From Luteimonas sp. 9C (GTDB taxonomy: Bacteria; Pseudomonadota; Gammaproteobacteria; Xanthomonadales; Xanthomonadaceae), in contig NZ_LR733312.1 of the NCBI RefSeq assembly GCF_902506295.1, positions 1,688,095 to 1,752,094 on the forward strand: a stretch of 64,000 nt of DNA, read 5' to 3'. This document shows positions 37,566 to 48,073 of the stretch, piece by piece. The position numbers and the translations under genes were made by a program. Each line of letters starts with the position of its first letter. The stretch's first letter is position 1. The notes under the pieces are model-generated. The model was not told the DNA's origin and ran no database searches. It saw nothing but the letters and a program-made list of their open reading frames with translations.

Positions 37566-38236
37566 CACGGCGTGCCCTCCGTTGTCTGCTCGGCCTGCGC
37601 CTGTGCCGCCGTCTCATCCTCGTCCAGATACCGGTACGTCTTCACGGTGCCCGAAAGCTCGAGACTGGAGTTGGGTCCAATCGCGGCGAGTCCATCCGCG
37701 CCACCCGCGCGAGGCTTCAGCGAGATGTCGTGCATCGTCATGATCACCACGCGCGGCAGCGATGCCACACCACTGACGAATGCGCCGAACTGGTGGTAAG
37801 TCCCCACCATTCGCAGCGCGATCGGCTGCTCGGCGTAGAACTCGCGCGGCAGCTCTTCGCCGGGCTTGAACAGGTCGTTCTGGATGCCCGTCGCGATCGC
37901 GGTCTGCGAGATGTCGACGATCAGATCCGGCATTTCGGTCTTGCTCGGCAACTGACGGAGCATCTGCTGCAACTGCTGTTCCATCTGGGCGAGCTGCTGC
38001 TTGAGCGGCTCGAGATTCGCAGCCTTGCCCTGCTTGGTCTCGAAGTCGGCGCGCAGCGTTGCTTCCTGCGCCTCCAGACCGGTCAGCTCGTCGCCCTTCT
38101 CGCGCGTGATCACGTACCACAGCAGGAAAAAGATCAGCATGCCCACCAGGATGCAGGCGCCGATCTTGTACTCGCGCGGCCACGAGCCCGTGTTATTGAT
38201 GTCCAGCTCGCGGAGCGACACCTTCTTCTTGCTCAC
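37565..38236 (-). CDS. pilO: Type IV pilus alignment protein PilO
   Basis: This 223-residue bitopic inner-membrane protein has a membrane helix at about residues 24-42 (IGACILVGMLIFFLLWYVIT) and a coiled coil at about 50-95. A periplasmic ferredoxin-like domain follows (ALRMVGTYHQFGAFVSGVAS, then LPRVV). It heterodimerises with PilN. The start is GTG (38236) in a GTGA overlap with pilN; the stop overlaps pilP. Confidence 0.95.
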   Translation of the reverse strand: MSKKKVSLRELDINNTGSWPREYKIGACILVGMLIFFLLWYVITREKGDELTGLEAQEATLRADFETKQGKAANLEPLKQQLAQMEQQLQQMLRQLPSKTEMPDLIVDISQTAIATGIQNDLFKPGEELPREFYAEQPIALRMVGTYHQFGAFVSGVASLPRVVIMTMHDISLKPRAGGADGLAAIGPNSSLELSGTVKTYRYLDEDETAAQAQAEQTTEGTP

Positions 38237-38882
38237 GACGCGGCTCCTTCTGCGGTAGGTGCGGCGACCGGTGCGGTCTCCGGCACGACGTCGGCCGGCG
38301 CGCCCGGATCGGTACCCTCGGCCGCCGCAGCTTCCTTGGCGGCCGGCGTCGACAACTGCACGTTCAAGGTGAAGGCGTACGGCAGACCCGGCACACCATC
38401 CTGTGCCTCGATCACCGACAGCTGCGGGCTGGTCATCCAGCCGGATCCGTCGAGAGAGCGCATGTAGGTACTGACACGCGCATTCGACTGGGAGCGCCCC
38501 TCGAGCGTCAGGGTCTGCCCCTCCTGCTTGAGCGAGGTCAGCAGCACGCCGTCGGGAATCGTCCGCACCAGCTGGTCGAACAGGTGGACCATCTGCGAGC
38601 GGTTGCCCTGCAGCTGCTCGATGACGGCCTTGCGGGCCAACAGACGCGCACGTTGCGATTCGAGCGCGTCGATCTCGGTGATCTGCGTGTCGACCGCGGC
38701 GATCTGCTGCTGCAGGAACGCGTTGCGCTCGTTCTGACCGTCAATCTGCGCGTTGTAATACATGTTGACGAGGAACCACAGCGCCACGCCGGCCGCCGCA
38801 GCGATGCCGACCATGACGCCGAATTCCTTCTGCCGCTGCTTGCGCCGTTCGGCGCGCCACGGGAGGAGATTGATCCTGGACA

Positions 38883-38883
<1 letters not shown>
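38233..38883 (-). CDS. pilN: Type IV pilus alignment protein PilN
   Basis: This 216-residue inner-membrane protein starts [17 protein letters not shown]; the INLLPW motif is the segment that docks into PilM. A membrane helix lies at about residues 22-44, then a coiled coil and a periplasmic domain ([20 protein letters not shown]). It has an Ala/Pro-rich tail. The ATG at 38883 overlaps the pilM stop by one base. Confidence 0.95.
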
Positions 38884-39992
<1,109 letters not shown>

Positions 39993-39993
39993 T

Positions 39994-40022
39994 TAAATAG
40001 CGGACTTTCCGGGTATTGGCAA
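39994..40022 (-). promoter_or_regulatory. Sigma70-type promoter candidate for pilMNOPQ
   Basis: On the minus strand TTGCCA (40017-40022) and TATTTA (39994-39999) are separated by exactly 17 nt, with the predicted transcription start about 45 nt before the pilM GTG at 39941. This AT-rich stretch is conspicuous in the 204-bp region between divergent pilM and the PBP1A gene. Confidence 0.65.
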
Positions 40023-40145
40023 CACGCATCGTCGACTCCCGGGCGTCGAGTGGTCGGCGAACGGGCCCGACGCCCTGGCCGTGCAAGTCGCGTTCCACAC
40101 CGACGCGCCGGCGGGCCGCAAGCGGCTCCCCTATACTTTCCCGCC

Positions 40146-42695
40146 ATGAGCCCAGCCCCCATGTCGACGCCCAAGCCCCGCCCATCCCGCCTTCGCCGCC
40201 TGCTGCGCTGGACCCTGGTCCTGGTGCTGGTGCTCGGCATCCTCGGCGCGATCACCGGCGGCATCCTCTACGCGGCGGTGGCCTCCAAGCTGCCCGACGT
40301 CGAAGCGTTGCGCGACATCGAAATGCAGGAGCCGATGTACGTCTATGCGCGGGATGGCCGACTGATCGCCCTCTTCGGCGAGACGCGCCGCTATCCGGTC
40401 GACATCGAGGATGTACCCGATCGCCTGAAGCAGGCATTCCTCGCGACCGAAGACGCCCGCTTCTACGAGCACGGCGGCATCGACTACCGCGGTGTCGCGC
40501 GCGCACTCTGGCTTCTGGCCACAACCAGCGACCGCCGCGTGCCGGGCGGCTCGACCATCACCCAGCAGGTCGCGCGCCAGTTCTTCCTGAGTTCGGAATA
40601 CAGCTTCACGCGCAAATTCGCCGAAATGCTGCTCGCCCGGAAGATGGAGCAGAACCTGTCGAAGGACGAGATCTTCGAGCTCTATCTCAACAAGAGCTTC
40701 TTCGGCAACCGCGCCTACGGCGTGGCCGCGGCGGCCGAGTTTTACTACGGCAAACCGCTGGCGGAGCTCGACCTCGACGAGATGGCCTCGTTGGCCGCGA
40801 TCCCGAAGTTCCCCTCCAGCGGCAATCCGCTCAGCAATCCCGAGCGCGCGAAGGAACGTCGCGACGTCTACGTGCTGTCGCGCATGCAGGAGCTGGGCTT
40901 CATCAGCGCGCAGGAAGCGTCCGCCGCCCGCGCGGTCGAGATGCATGCCAGCCCCCACGAGCGCCCGATCGAAGTCTTCGCACCGTACGTGGCGGAGATG
41001 GTGCGACTGGAAATGGTGGCCCGCTACGGCGGCGATGTCCTGACCCGCGGTTACCACGTCACGACCACGATCGATCCGACGATGCAGGCCGGCGCCGAGC
41101 TCGCCGTCCGCAGTGGGCTGACCACCTACGACCGGCGCCATGGCTGGGTGAAGCCTGCCGATACTTTCGAGCTGGCGACCGGCGAGGACGCCGATACCAC
41201 CGCGCGAAGGCTGCGCGGTATCGCGCCGCAGGGCGGCATGCTGCCGGCGGTCGTCGTGCGCAGCGGCGAAGGCACGGCCGACGTCGTGCTCGCCGATGGC
41301 AGCACCGTGACGCTCGATGCCGCGGCCAGCCGCTGGACCGGCAAGAACCCGGCCGCGCTGCTCACGCGCGGCGACCTGACCCGCGTGCGGCGCATCGAGA
41401 CGCCGGCCAAGGCATCGCCCGATGCCGCGCCGGACGCTTTGCCTCCGCCCGTCGTCACCTGGCAGCTCGAGCAGTTGCCCAGGGCGCAGGCGACGCTGGT
41501 TTCGATGGAGCCGGACGACGGCGCAGTGCGCGCGCTAATCGGTGGTTTCAGTTTCGCGGGCAGCAACTTCAACCGTGCCACGCAGTCGCGTCGTCAGCCG
41601 GGCTCCAGCTTCAAGCCCTTCATCTTCGCGGCTTCGTTCGAGAAGGGTTTCAACCCCGCATCGATCGTGCTCGACGCGCCGGTGCTCTTCCGCATGCGCC
41701 GCGGCCAGGATTGGCGCCCGCAGAACTCGGACGGCCGGTTCGTCGGCCCGATGCGCCTGCGCGAGGCGCTGGTGCAGTCGCGCAACCTTGTTGCCGTGCG
41801 CCTGCTCGATGCGATCGGCGTGGATTACGCCCGCCGTTACATCAGTCATTTCGGCTTCGAGGAGTCACAGCTCCCGCCGAATCTGTCTATCGCCCTCGGC
41901 ACGCCGTCGCTCACACCGCTGGATGTGACGCGCGGCTACGCGGTGTTTTCGAACGGCGGTTTCCGAATCACCCCCTGGTTCATCGACGAGGTCCGCGACC
42001 GCGAAGGCACCCTGGTGTTCAAGGAGAACGCGGCGCGCGCGTGTCGTGGCTGCGGCACTGGCGGCACGCCCGGACAGCCTTCGACGCCGCGGCATGTCGT
42101 CGACGGTTTCAACCTCGGCCCAGCGGCCGAAGCACGCGAAGTCACCGCCGCACCAGCGGAAGCCCCCCCTCCGCCCGAGCCCCGCGCGGATGGTGCAGCG
42201 CCGGTCATGGCGCCGCGCGCGATCGACGAGCGCGTCGCCTATCAGATGGTCTCGATGATGCGGGATGTCGTGCGGCGGGGGACCGGCACCGCCGCGCGCG
42301 TGCTCGAGCGCGAGGATGTCGGCGGCAAGACCGGCTCCACCAACGATCACCGGGACGCCTGGTTCTCCGGATTCGGCGGCAATCTCGTGACCTCGGTCTG
42401 GGTCGGCCGCGACGACAACCGTTCGCTCGGCTACCGCGAATACGGCGGCCGCGCAGCGCTGCCGATCTGGATCGATTTCATGCGGGTCGCGCTCGACGGG
42501 GTGCCGGAAGCCACCAACGAGCCGCCCGAAGGGATGGTGCGGGTCGCCGTCACTGCGGGCGGTCGTCTGCTGCCAAGCACGTCCGACGGCGGCATCATCG
42601 AGTACGTGAAGGCCGAGGACCTGGATCGCATGGAGTCGGAGATCGACCTGCAGATCGACGATGTGCCGGCCGAGGAAGCGTTCGACATTTTCTGA
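40146..42695 (+). CDS. mrcA: Penicillin-binding protein 1A (bifunctional)
   Basis: This 849-residue class A penicillin-binding protein has a membrane helix at about residues 21-43 and a glycosyltransferase 51 domain ([20 protein letters not shown], then [15 protein letters not shown]). An OB-like insert follows, then a transpeptidase domain with Ser in PGSSFKPF, SxN as QSRN, and KTG as GGKTGSTND. Between SxN and KTG lies a Pro/Ala-rich insertion with a CxxC pair (CRGCG), as in some other gammaproteobacterial PBP1A proteins. Start: ATG at 40146, or the ATG five codons later (40161). A TATACT box at 40132-40137 would give a very short leader. It is divergent from pilM. Confidence 0.95.
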   Translation: MSPAPMSTPKPRPSRLRRLLRWTLVLVLVLGILGAITGGILYAAVASKLPDVEALRDIEMQEPMYVYARDGRLIALFGETRRYPVDIEDVPDRLKQAFLATEDARFYEHGGIDYRGVARALWLLATTSDRRVPGGSTITQQVARQFFLSSEYSFTRKFAEMLLARKMEQNLSKDEIFELYLNKSFFGNRAYGVAAAAEFYYGKPLAELDLDEMASLAAIPKFPSSGNPLSNPERAKERRDVYVLSRMQELGFISAQEASAARAVEMHASPHERPIEVFAPYVAEMVRLEMVARYGGDVLTRGYHVTTTIDPTMQAGAELAVRSGLTTYDRRHGWVKPADTFELATGEDADTTARRLRGIAPQGGMLPAVVVRSGEGTADVVLADGSTVTLDAAASRWTGKNPAALLTRGDLTRVRRIETPAKASPDAAPDALPPPVVTWQLEQLPRAQATLVSMEPDDGAVRALIGGFSFAGSNFNRATQSRRQPGSSFKPFIFAASFEKGFNPASIVLDAPVLFRMRRGQDWRPQNSDGRFVGPMRLREALVQSRNLVAVRLLDAIGVDYARRYISHFGFEESQLPPNLSIALGTPSLTPLDVTRGYAVFSNGGFRITPWFIDEVRDREGTLVFKENAARACRGCGTGGTPGQPSTPRHVVDGFNLGPAAEAREVTAAPAEAPPPPEPRADGAAPVMAPRAIDERVAYQMVSMMRDVVRRGTGTAARVLEREDVGGKTGSTNDHRDAWFSGFGGNLVTSVWVGRDDNRSLGYREYGGRAALPIWIDFMRVALDGVPEATNEPPEGMVRVAVTAGGRLLPSTSDGGIIEYVKAEDLDRMESEIDLQIDDVPAEEAFDIF

Positions 42696-42859
42696 CGGGC
42701 ACTGCCCTCGGGTCGACGCGCGCCCGCCGCCCGCGGCCGCGTCGGACGCAGACCAGCCCCCCGGGTGCATCCCGTGGCTGAAGCGTATCGCACGACGTAT
42801 TGACCCGCCGCGGCGCCGGGGTACAGTCGGATGCAGGTGATCGACGACAGGGGACGCGT

Positions 42860-43492
42860 ATGCATCGCGCACGTCAGCACGCGGCAACACAGACCCGTGA
42901 ACGCCGCCATCGCCTCGCGCACGAGGCCGCCCGCCTCATGGCCGAAGGCGGGATCCACGATTTCCACGCCGCCAAGCTCAAGGCGGCGAGCCGGCTCGGC
43001 ATCCACGACGACGCATCACTGCCCCGCAACCACGAGATCGAAGAGGCATTGCGCGAATATCAGCGCCTGTTCGTGGGCGCCCGCCAGACCGACGCCCTGC
43101 GCGAGCGCCGCGCCGCGGCGCTGCGGGCGATGGGTTTCTTCGAGCGGTTCTCACCGCGACTCGTCGGCCCCGTCCTGGAAGGGACCGCGGACGCCCATTC
43201 CGCGGTGGCATTGCATGTGCATACCGACGACCCGGGCAGTCTCGCCCGCTTTCTCGACGATCACGGCATCCCCGCCGACAGCCGGATGCGCCGGCTGCGG
43301 CTCGACCGTCAACGGACGGGCGATTTCGACGTATGGGTCTTCGCGGCTGAAGCAATCACGTTCGAACTGACGGTGCTGCCGGAAGCGAGTCTGCGACAGG
43401 CTCCTGTGTCCACGATGGACGACCGGCCGATGCGCCGAGCCTCCCGATCGCAGCTCGAACAGCTGATCGCGCTGGAGCACGGCGCCGACTGA
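42860..43492 (+). CDS. Conserved hypothetical protein, possibly a degenerate nucleotidyltransferase
   Basis: This 210-residue cytoplasmic protein has an N-terminal helical half (about residues 1-85; EAARLMAEGGIHDFHAAKLK) and a C-terminal alpha/beta half starting RLVGPVLEGTADAHSAVALH followed by VHTDDPGSLARFLDDHGIP. That segment resembles the GS-x-DxD core strand of small nucleotidyltransferases, but the expected catalytic acidic pair is replaced (AVALH). The ATG at 42860 is chosen over an upstream start because CAGGGGA lies at 42848-42854. No membrane segments or signal peptide. The fold idea is my reading and needs a structure comparison. Confidence 0.78.
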   Translation: MHRARQHAATQTRERRHRLAHEAARLMAEGGIHDFHAAKLKAASRLGIHDDASLPRNHEIEEALREYQRLFVGARQTDALRERRAAALRAMGFFERFSPRLVGPVLEGTADAHSAVALHVHTDDPGSLARFLDDHGIPADSRMRRLRLDRQRTGDFDVWVFAAEAITFELTVLPEASLRQAPVSTMDDRPMRRASRSQLEQLIALEHGAD

Positions 43493-43500
43493 GTGCCGCA

Positions 43501-43519
43501 GGCCATCCGGACGATGGCC
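43501..43519. terminator. Hairpin between two convergent genes
   Basis: GGCCATC/GATGGCC forms a perfect 7-bp stem with a 5-nt loop (CGGAC), 8 nt after the stop of the plus-strand gene and 7 nt beyond the stop of the minus-strand gene. There is no T-tract on either side, so it is a weak bidirectional terminator candidate. Confidence 0.4.
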
Positions 43520-43526
43520 CATGCAC

Positions 43527-43988
43527 CTACTCCATGACGATCTGCGCGCTCTGTCCTGTGCCGAACACGCGTGCGCGGGCGCCCACCTGGAGTCCGTTCG
43601 CACTCGCGGCGCGGATCGCCGACTCGCTGCCGTCATCGAACCGGATCATGACCATGTAGGCGGTCACCATCTGAGCGCCCGCCGCGGGAGCCGCGGTCGC
43701 ACCTTCCACCATGTCGCGCGTGGCACCGCTGGCCACCTCATAGGCTTCGTACGAGTACTCGCCCGTGACCCGGGAGGCTGCACGCCCGGCCATCCTCCCC
43801 AGCGCACGACCGAACGCGCCGCCGGTCTGCGACGGCTTCGTCTGCGGCTGGGCGGACGCGGGCACCTGCATCGGACTGATGCCGGTGATCAGTCCGCTCC
43901 GGAACGACATTTCCTGGGCAGCCACATGGCCGGCCGCGAGCGCAGCAGCACAGAGGAGCAGTGCCCCCCACATCGATCGCATCTTCAT
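43527..43988 (-). CDS. Exported protein of unknown function with SlyB-like layout
   Basis: This 153-residue protein has a signal peptide (MKMRSMWGALLLCAAALAAG, cleavage near AAQ/EM). A Gly/Ala/Arg stretch follows (GGAFGRALGRMAGRAASRVT), resembling a glycine zipper. A C-terminal beta-rich region (MVTAYMVMIRFDDGSESAIR, then VGARARVFGTGQSAQIVME) resembles the end of SlyB/PcP-type outer-membrane proteins. There is no lipobox, so it is not a lipoprotein as read. The ATG at 43988 follows AGGGGAAAGCGA. Function unknown; an envelope role is likely. Confidence 0.78.
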   Translation of the reverse strand: MKMRSMWGALLLCAAALAAGHVAAQEMSFRSGLITGISPMQVPASAQPQTKPSQTGGAFGRALGRMAGRAASRVTGEYSYEAYEVASGATRDMVEGATAAPAAGAQMVTAYMVMIRFDDGSESAIRAASANGLQVGARARVFGTGQSAQIVME

Positions 43989-44159
43989 TCGCTTTCCCCT
44001 CGACTGAGTCGAGCGCCGGGCGGCCCGTGAGGCACGGGGCACGGAGCGGCGCGCGTCGGGGCAGTCTGCGCAACCTGCCCGGACTCGGCAGCCGGAAAGC
44101 ACCTTCCACGGATGTCAGGGATTGCCGACAACGGTCGGGCGAGCGTCAGAAACGACGAA

Positions 44160-44177
44160 GGCGGCCCGAAGACCGCC
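44160..44177 (-). terminator. Terminator-like hairpin after gltA
   Basis: On the minus strand GGCGGUC and GGCCGCC pair (one G-U wobble) around a UUCG tetraloop, 43 nt after the gltA stop, followed by TTCGTCGTTTC. The UUCG loop makes it very stable, but the T-tract is interrupted. Confidence 0.6.
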
Positions 44178-44220
44178 CCCGTTGTGCAACACCCGGTCGA
44201 TACCCGGTGTCCCGGATGGA

Positions 44221-45522
44221 TCAGCGCTGGCTGGCGCCCTTGTAATCACGCACGTCGTAGCCGGTGTAGATCTGGCGCGGACGGCCGATCTTGGCTTCCG
44301 GATCGACCTGCTGCTCGAGCCAGTGCGCCACCCAGCCAGCCGTGCGGCCGATCGCGAACATCACGGTGAACATCTCCGTCGGGATGTTCAGCGCCTTGTA
44401 GATGATGCCGCTGTAGAAATCGACGTTCGGGTAGAGCTTGCGCTCGACGAAGTAGTCGTCCTTCAGCGCCGCCTCTTCGAGCTTCATCGCGACATCGAGC
44501 AATGGATCGTTGATGCCCAGCTCGCCGAGAACCTTGTGGGTCATCTCGCGGATGATCTTCGCGCGCGGGTCGAAGTTCTTGTAGACGCGGTGGCCGAAGC
44601 CCATCAGACGGAACGGGTCGTTCTTGTCCTTCGCGCGCAGCACCGCCTTCTCGACGTTCTTCGCATCGCCGATCTCGGCCAGCTGCTTGAGCACCGCTTC
44701 GTTGGCGCCGCCGTGCGCAGGGCCCCACAGCGCGGTGATGCCGGCAGCGACGGACGCGTAGGGATTGGCGCCGGTGGAGCCGACCAGACGCACGGTCGAG
44801 GTCGACGCATTCTGCTCGTGGTCGGCGTGCAGGATGAAGAGCAGATCCATCGCCTTGGCGACGACCGGATTGAGCTCCAGCGGCTCGCTCGGCACTTCGA
44901 ACATCATGTGCAGGAAGCGGTCGACGTACCCCAGGCTGTTGCGCGGATAGCGGATCGGCTGGCCGATCGAATAACGATAGGCGGCCGCGGCCAGCGTGGG
45001 CACCTTGGCGATCAGGCGGATCGCGGCCAGGCGGCGCTGCTCGGGATCCTGCAGGTCCAGCGTGTCGTGGTAGAACGCCGACATCGAAGCGACCGAAGCA
45101 GCGAGCATCGCCATCGGGTGGGCATCGTGGCGGAAGCCCTGCAGGAAGCTCTTGAGCGACTCGTGCATCATCGTGTGATGCGTCACCTCGTGCTCGAACT
45201 TGGCGAACTCGTCGGCGGTCGGCAGCTCGCCGGCCTGCAGCAGATAGGCGACTTCGAGGAAGTTCGACTTCTCGGCCAGCTGGTCGATCGGATAGCCGCG
45301 GTACAGCAGGACACCTTCGTCGCCATCGATGTACGTGATCGCGGACTTGCAGCTTGCAGTGGCGGTGAAGCCGGAGTCGTAGGTGAAGCAGCCGGTTTCC
45401 TTGGGCAGCTTCGAGATGTCGACGCAGGGGTTGCCGAGCGTGCCGTGCAGAACGGGCAGCGTCACCGTTTTGCCGGCGGCATCGAGCGTGACCTGGTCGA
45501 GCTTGGCGTTGGATTCAGACAC
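44221..45522 (-). CDS. gltA: Citrate synthase (type II)
   Basis: This 433-residue enzyme condenses oxaloacetate and acetyl-CoA at entry to the TCA cycle. Active-site regions are visible: [20 protein letters not shown], the His in [17 protein letters not shown], and the Arg/Asp segments toward the C terminus ([14 protein letters not shown]). The N-terminal beta-domain ([20 protein letters not shown]) marks the hexameric NADH-sensitive gammaproteobacterial type. The start is GTG (45522) with GAGGAG about 13 nt upstream. A terminator-like hairpin follows. Confidence 0.97.
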   Translation of the reverse strand: MSESNAKLDQVTLDAAGKTVTLPVLHGTLGNPCVDISKLPKETGCFTYDSGFTATASCKSAITYIDGDEGVLLYRGYPIDQLAEKSNFLEVAYLLQAGELPTADEFAKFEHEVTHHTMMHESLKSFLQGFRHDAHPMAMLAASVASMSAFYHDTLDLQDPEQRRLAAIRLIAKVPTLAAAAYRYSIGQPIRYPRNSLGYVDRFLHMMFEVPSEPLELNPVVAKAMDLLFILHADHEQNASTSTVRLVGSTGANPYASVAAGITALWGPAHGGANEAVLKQLAEIGDAKNVEKAVLRAKDKNDPFRLMGFGHRVYKNFDPRAKIIREMTHKVLGELGINDPLLDVAMKLEEAALKDDYFVERKLYPNVDFYSGIIYKALNIPTEMFTVMFAIGRTAGWVAHWLEQQVDPEAKIGRPRQIYTGYDVRDYKGASQR

Positions 45523-45594
45523 TCTGGAGGCTCCTCATTTCCCCGGGCGGCGACGCCGTCCGGCCTGGCGGGCGGCGCATGCCGCAACGCGTCA

Positions 45595-45603
45595 ATTATC
45601 GCA
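45595..45603 (-). promoter_or_regulatory. Extended -10 promoter candidate for gltA
   Basis: On the minus strand TGCGATAAT (extended -10 TGn plus GATAAT) lies about 73 nt before the gltA GTG start. No recognisable -35 hexamer is found 17 nt further upstream, consistent with an extended -10 promoter or activator dependence. Confidence 0.4.
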
Positions 45604-45708
45604 TAGCGGCTCCATGCGCGCCGGTATGCGGCATGCCACGAAAGTCGAACACGACGGATCTCGCCGCCACGTCATGCGGCGCCGCGATGCGATGTCCGGA
45701 ATGCAGAC

Positions 45709-45726
45709 GGCCGCCCGAGGGCGGCC
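45709..45726 (-). terminator. Hairpin after rpmE2
   Basis: A perfect 7-bp GGCCGCC/GGCGGCC stem with a 4-nt loop lies 56 nt beyond the L31 gene stop. The following minus-strand sequence (GTCTGCATTCC) lacks a proper T-run, so this is a probable rather than certain intrinsic terminator. Confidence 0.5.
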
Positions 45727-45782
45727 GCTGGGTCGTCGGAGGATGCCTGCCGCGTGCGCGGCACACATCGTTCCGCGCGCGC

Positions 45783-46034
45783 TTACTTGGCGTAGCGCTT
45801 GCGGAACTTGTCGACGCGACCGCTGGTGTCGATGATCTTGTTCTGGCCGGTATAGAACGGATGCGTGGCCGAAGACACTTCGATCTTGATCAGCGGGTAT
45901 TCGTTACCGTCCTCCCACTGGATCTTTTCCTTCGCCGTGGCGGCGAGGGTCGAGCGGGTGAGGAACTTGAAACCGTCGGACGTGACGTCCTGGAAGACGA
46001 CTTCGCGGTATTCGGGATGGATGTCGGCCTTCAT
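45783..46034 (-). CDS. rpmE2: 50S ribosomal protein L31 type B (bL31B)
   Basis: This 83-residue protein starts [19 protein letters not shown] and ends KFRKRYAK. It lacks the CxxC zinc-binding motif of the zinc-containing L31, so it is the zinc-independent type B paralogue. In many bacteria that form is induced under zinc limitation by Zur; I see no obvious Zur box by eye in the 81 bp upstream. The frame extends seven codons upstream, but the ATG at 46034 matches the family start. Confidence 0.95.
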   Translation of the reverse strand: MKADIHPEYREVVFQDVTSDGFKFLTRSTLAATAKEKIQWEDGNEYPLIKIEVSSATHPFYTGQNKIIDTSGRVDKFRKRYAK

Positions 46035-46115
46035 GGCGGCACCAAAGTTGCGCAAGGGAAGAGCGGCATTTTAACCATCGACCGGCACGGGGCGCAAGCA
46101 CCGGCCGGTACAGGA

Positions 46116-47051
46116 TCAGCGGGCGAGCACGTTGCGGACCCGGGCATGGAACCGCCCGGTGTCGTAACGCATCAGGATCCGGACGTTGTCGGACCGGCCC
46201 AGCTGCCGGTTCCAGTCCACGATCGTCGCGCCCCGGGCCGGGCCCTGCTCGAGCACCACGTCGATCGGGCGCTCGGCGATCTCCAGCGCCCCGCCGGGCT
46301 CCAGTACCCAGGCCATCGCCAGCGCATCGGCGGAATGCCAGTCGTCACCACGACGGTCCGCGGACCACTCGCGCGTCTTGCGCGAGATCGCTTCGTAGAA
46401 CCGGCCGATCCCGCCACCGGCCTGCATCCAGCCCAGCACCGCGTCGTGCGGCAGACCGTGGGCGACGGTGGCCTCCCAGTCGGCCAGGTCGAACAACGGG
46501 AACGCATCGAACACGATCTTCGCCGCCTCCGGGTCGAAGTAGGCGTTGAACTCGGCGCTCGGCGTGATGTTGCCGTGGCCGGTCACCGCGCCGGACATCG
46601 CCACGAAACGCGCGACGCGCGACGGCAGCGTCGGATCGAGCTTCAGCGCCAGTGCGACATTGGTCAGCGGCCCCAGCGCGACCAGGACCAGGCGTCCGGC
46701 ATGGACATGCGACAGGCGCAGGATCGCCAGCGCAGCGTGTTCGGCCTCGACGCCGCGCGACGCGGGTGCGTAGCCGATGTCGCCGAACCCGTCGTTGCCG
46801 TGCACGTACGCGGCATCGGGCGCGGCATGGAGCAGCGGCGACGGACTGCCCGCGAACACGGGTACATCGGGACGTCCGGCGACTTCGCACAGCTTCAGCG
46901 CGTTGGCGACGGTGTGATGCAGGCCGACATTGCCGGCGGCAATGGTCAGCCCCACGACATCGTGCGCATCGTCATCGAAGGCGAGCAGCAATGCCAGGGC
47001 GTCGTCGACGCCGGGGTCCGTATCGATCAGCAGCGGGATTTTGTCGGTCAT
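46116..47051 (-). CDS. Nucleoside hydrolase (IUNH family)
   Basis: This 311-residue enzyme hydrolyses the N-glycosidic bond of nucleosides to ribose and base (salvage). The family calcium-binding signature DTDPGVDDALAL is at residues 10-21, and the second acidic region is in NAYFDPEAAKIVF. The late DDWHSADALAMAWVL holds the conserved His and Asp. The preferred base (pyrimidine, inosine-uridine or purine) cannot be read from these motifs. No transporter or sugar kinase is adjacent; it appears monocistronic. Confidence 0.92.
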   Translation of the reverse strand: MTDKIPLLIDTDPGVDDALALLLAFDDDAHDVVGLTIAAGNVGLHHTVANALKLCEVAGRPDVPVFAGSPSPLLHAAPDAAYVHGNDGFGDIGYAPASRGVEAEHAALAILRLSHVHAGRLVLVALGPLTNVALALKLDPTLPSRVARFVAMSGAVTGHGNITPSAEFNAYFDPEAAKIVFDAFPLFDLADWEATVAHGLPHDAVLGWMQAGGGIGRFYEAISRKTREWSADRRGDDWHSADALAMAWVLEPGGALEIAERPIDVVLEQGPARGATIVDWNRQLGRSDNVRILMRYDTGRFHARVRNVLAR

Positions 47052-47226
47052 GCCGCATTATCGCCCGGCTTTCGTGCAACGCGTACGGGCCTGCCGAAGT
47101 CGCGGGCGTACAGCCACGCGCATGAGCGCGCTGGTCTGCATGGGCGCCCGCAGAGCCGCACGCGAGTCGCGGTCGGCGCATCGATGCGCCAGCAGGGAAC
47201 GCCATGGGCATCGGTCGTCCACGGTG

Positions 47227-47880
47227 TCAGGACGTCAGACCGTGATCGCGCGCGTACGCGTACAGCTGGGTGTGGTTGCCGAGTCCCAGCTTGTGCATCG
47301 CATCGCTTTTCTGGCGACTGATGGTCTTCACGCTGCGCGACAGTCGCACTGCGATCTCGCTGACCGTCAGTCCCCCGACGAACAGGCGCACGACCTCTGC
47401 TTCGTGGGGCGAGATCGCTTTCTGCGAGCCGTCCAGACCGCCGGCCTGATCGAGGGCGGCGCGCATTGCAGGACAGAAATGGATGCGCCCTGTCGCCACC
47501 TTCCGGATCGCCTTGAGCAGTTCGCTGCGCGCGGAGCCCTTGTCCACAAGGCCGCGCACGCCGGCGTCCACCAAGGCCCGGAGCATTGCCGGGTTGTCCA
47601 GCTCGGTCAGCACGATGATCGGCAGGGCAGGACACTGTCGACGCACGGTCAGCACGAGCGGTAGCCCATCGCAATCTCGACAGGGCGGCCCGCGCATGGA
47701 GAAGTCGGTGACCAGAAGATCCCCCGGGCACGACTGCCCCAGCAAGTCGAGCAGGGCGGCGCCATGGGAGGCTTCCCCTGCAATCACCAGCGGCTCATCT
47801 GCCTGCTCGATCTCCGCACGCACACCGGCCAGCGTGAACGGATGATCGTCCGCGATGAAGATGCGCGTTGTGTCCATCAT
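47227..47880 (-). CDS. RcsB-like response regulator (receiver plus LuxR-type HTH), orphan
   Basis: This 217-residue transcription factor has a receiver domain with acidic pocket D11-D12, phosphoacceptor D59 (LLVTDFSM), T92 and K114 all present. A linker follows, then a LuxR/NarL helix-turn-helix at about residues 152-215 (LFVGGLTVSEIAVRLSRSVK). The receiver wording (DFSM, IIVLTE, NPAMLRALVDAGVRGLVDKG) is most like RcsB. No histidine kinase or RcsC/D-like gene is near. The receiver contains an unusual CRDC. AGGGAGG directly precedes two tandem ATGs; spacing slightly favours the second (47877). Confidence 0.9.
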   Translation of the reverse strand: MMDTTRIFIADDHPFTLAGVRAEIEQADEPLVIAGEASHGAALLDLLGQSCPGDLLVTDFSMRGPPCRDCDGLPLVLTVRRQCPALPIIVLTELDNPAMLRALVDAGVRGLVDKGSARSELLKAIRKVATGRIHFCPAMRAALDQAGGLDGSQKAISPHEAEVVRLFVGGLTVSEIAVRLSRSVKTISRQKSDAMHKLGLGNHTQLYAYARDHGLTS

Positions 47881-48050
47881 CCCTCCCTGGGTGACATGAC
47901 CAGCCCCGCGATGCCAACCGCGAGTGTGATCCGTGATTTTCCACATCGATGCGCACGAACGCTACAGCCGAAGCGCGACCCGGATCACATATTTGCCGCG
48001 AACCGATACCGTAATTCTTCGAGATGATGGGATGGTGAATCCGCCGGCGA

Positions 48051-48067
48051 CGCCGTCGGAGACGGCG
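48051..48067 (-). terminator. Hairpin immediately after recG
   Basis: A perfect 7-bp CGCCGTC/GACGGCG stem with a 3-nt loop lies 6 nt beyond the recG stop, at the end of the gmk-rpoZ-spoT-ridA-recG series. No T-run follows on the minus strand, so support is moderate to weak. Confidence 0.35.
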
Positions 48068-48073
48068 CCATCC

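Noticed and set aside
47929-47949. TGTGATCCGTGATTTTCCACA as a CRP/Clp binding site upstream of the RcsB-like gene
   Set aside because: The half-sites are 9 nt apart rather than 6 and the right half is TTCCACA, so the match to TGTGA-N6-TCACA is poor.
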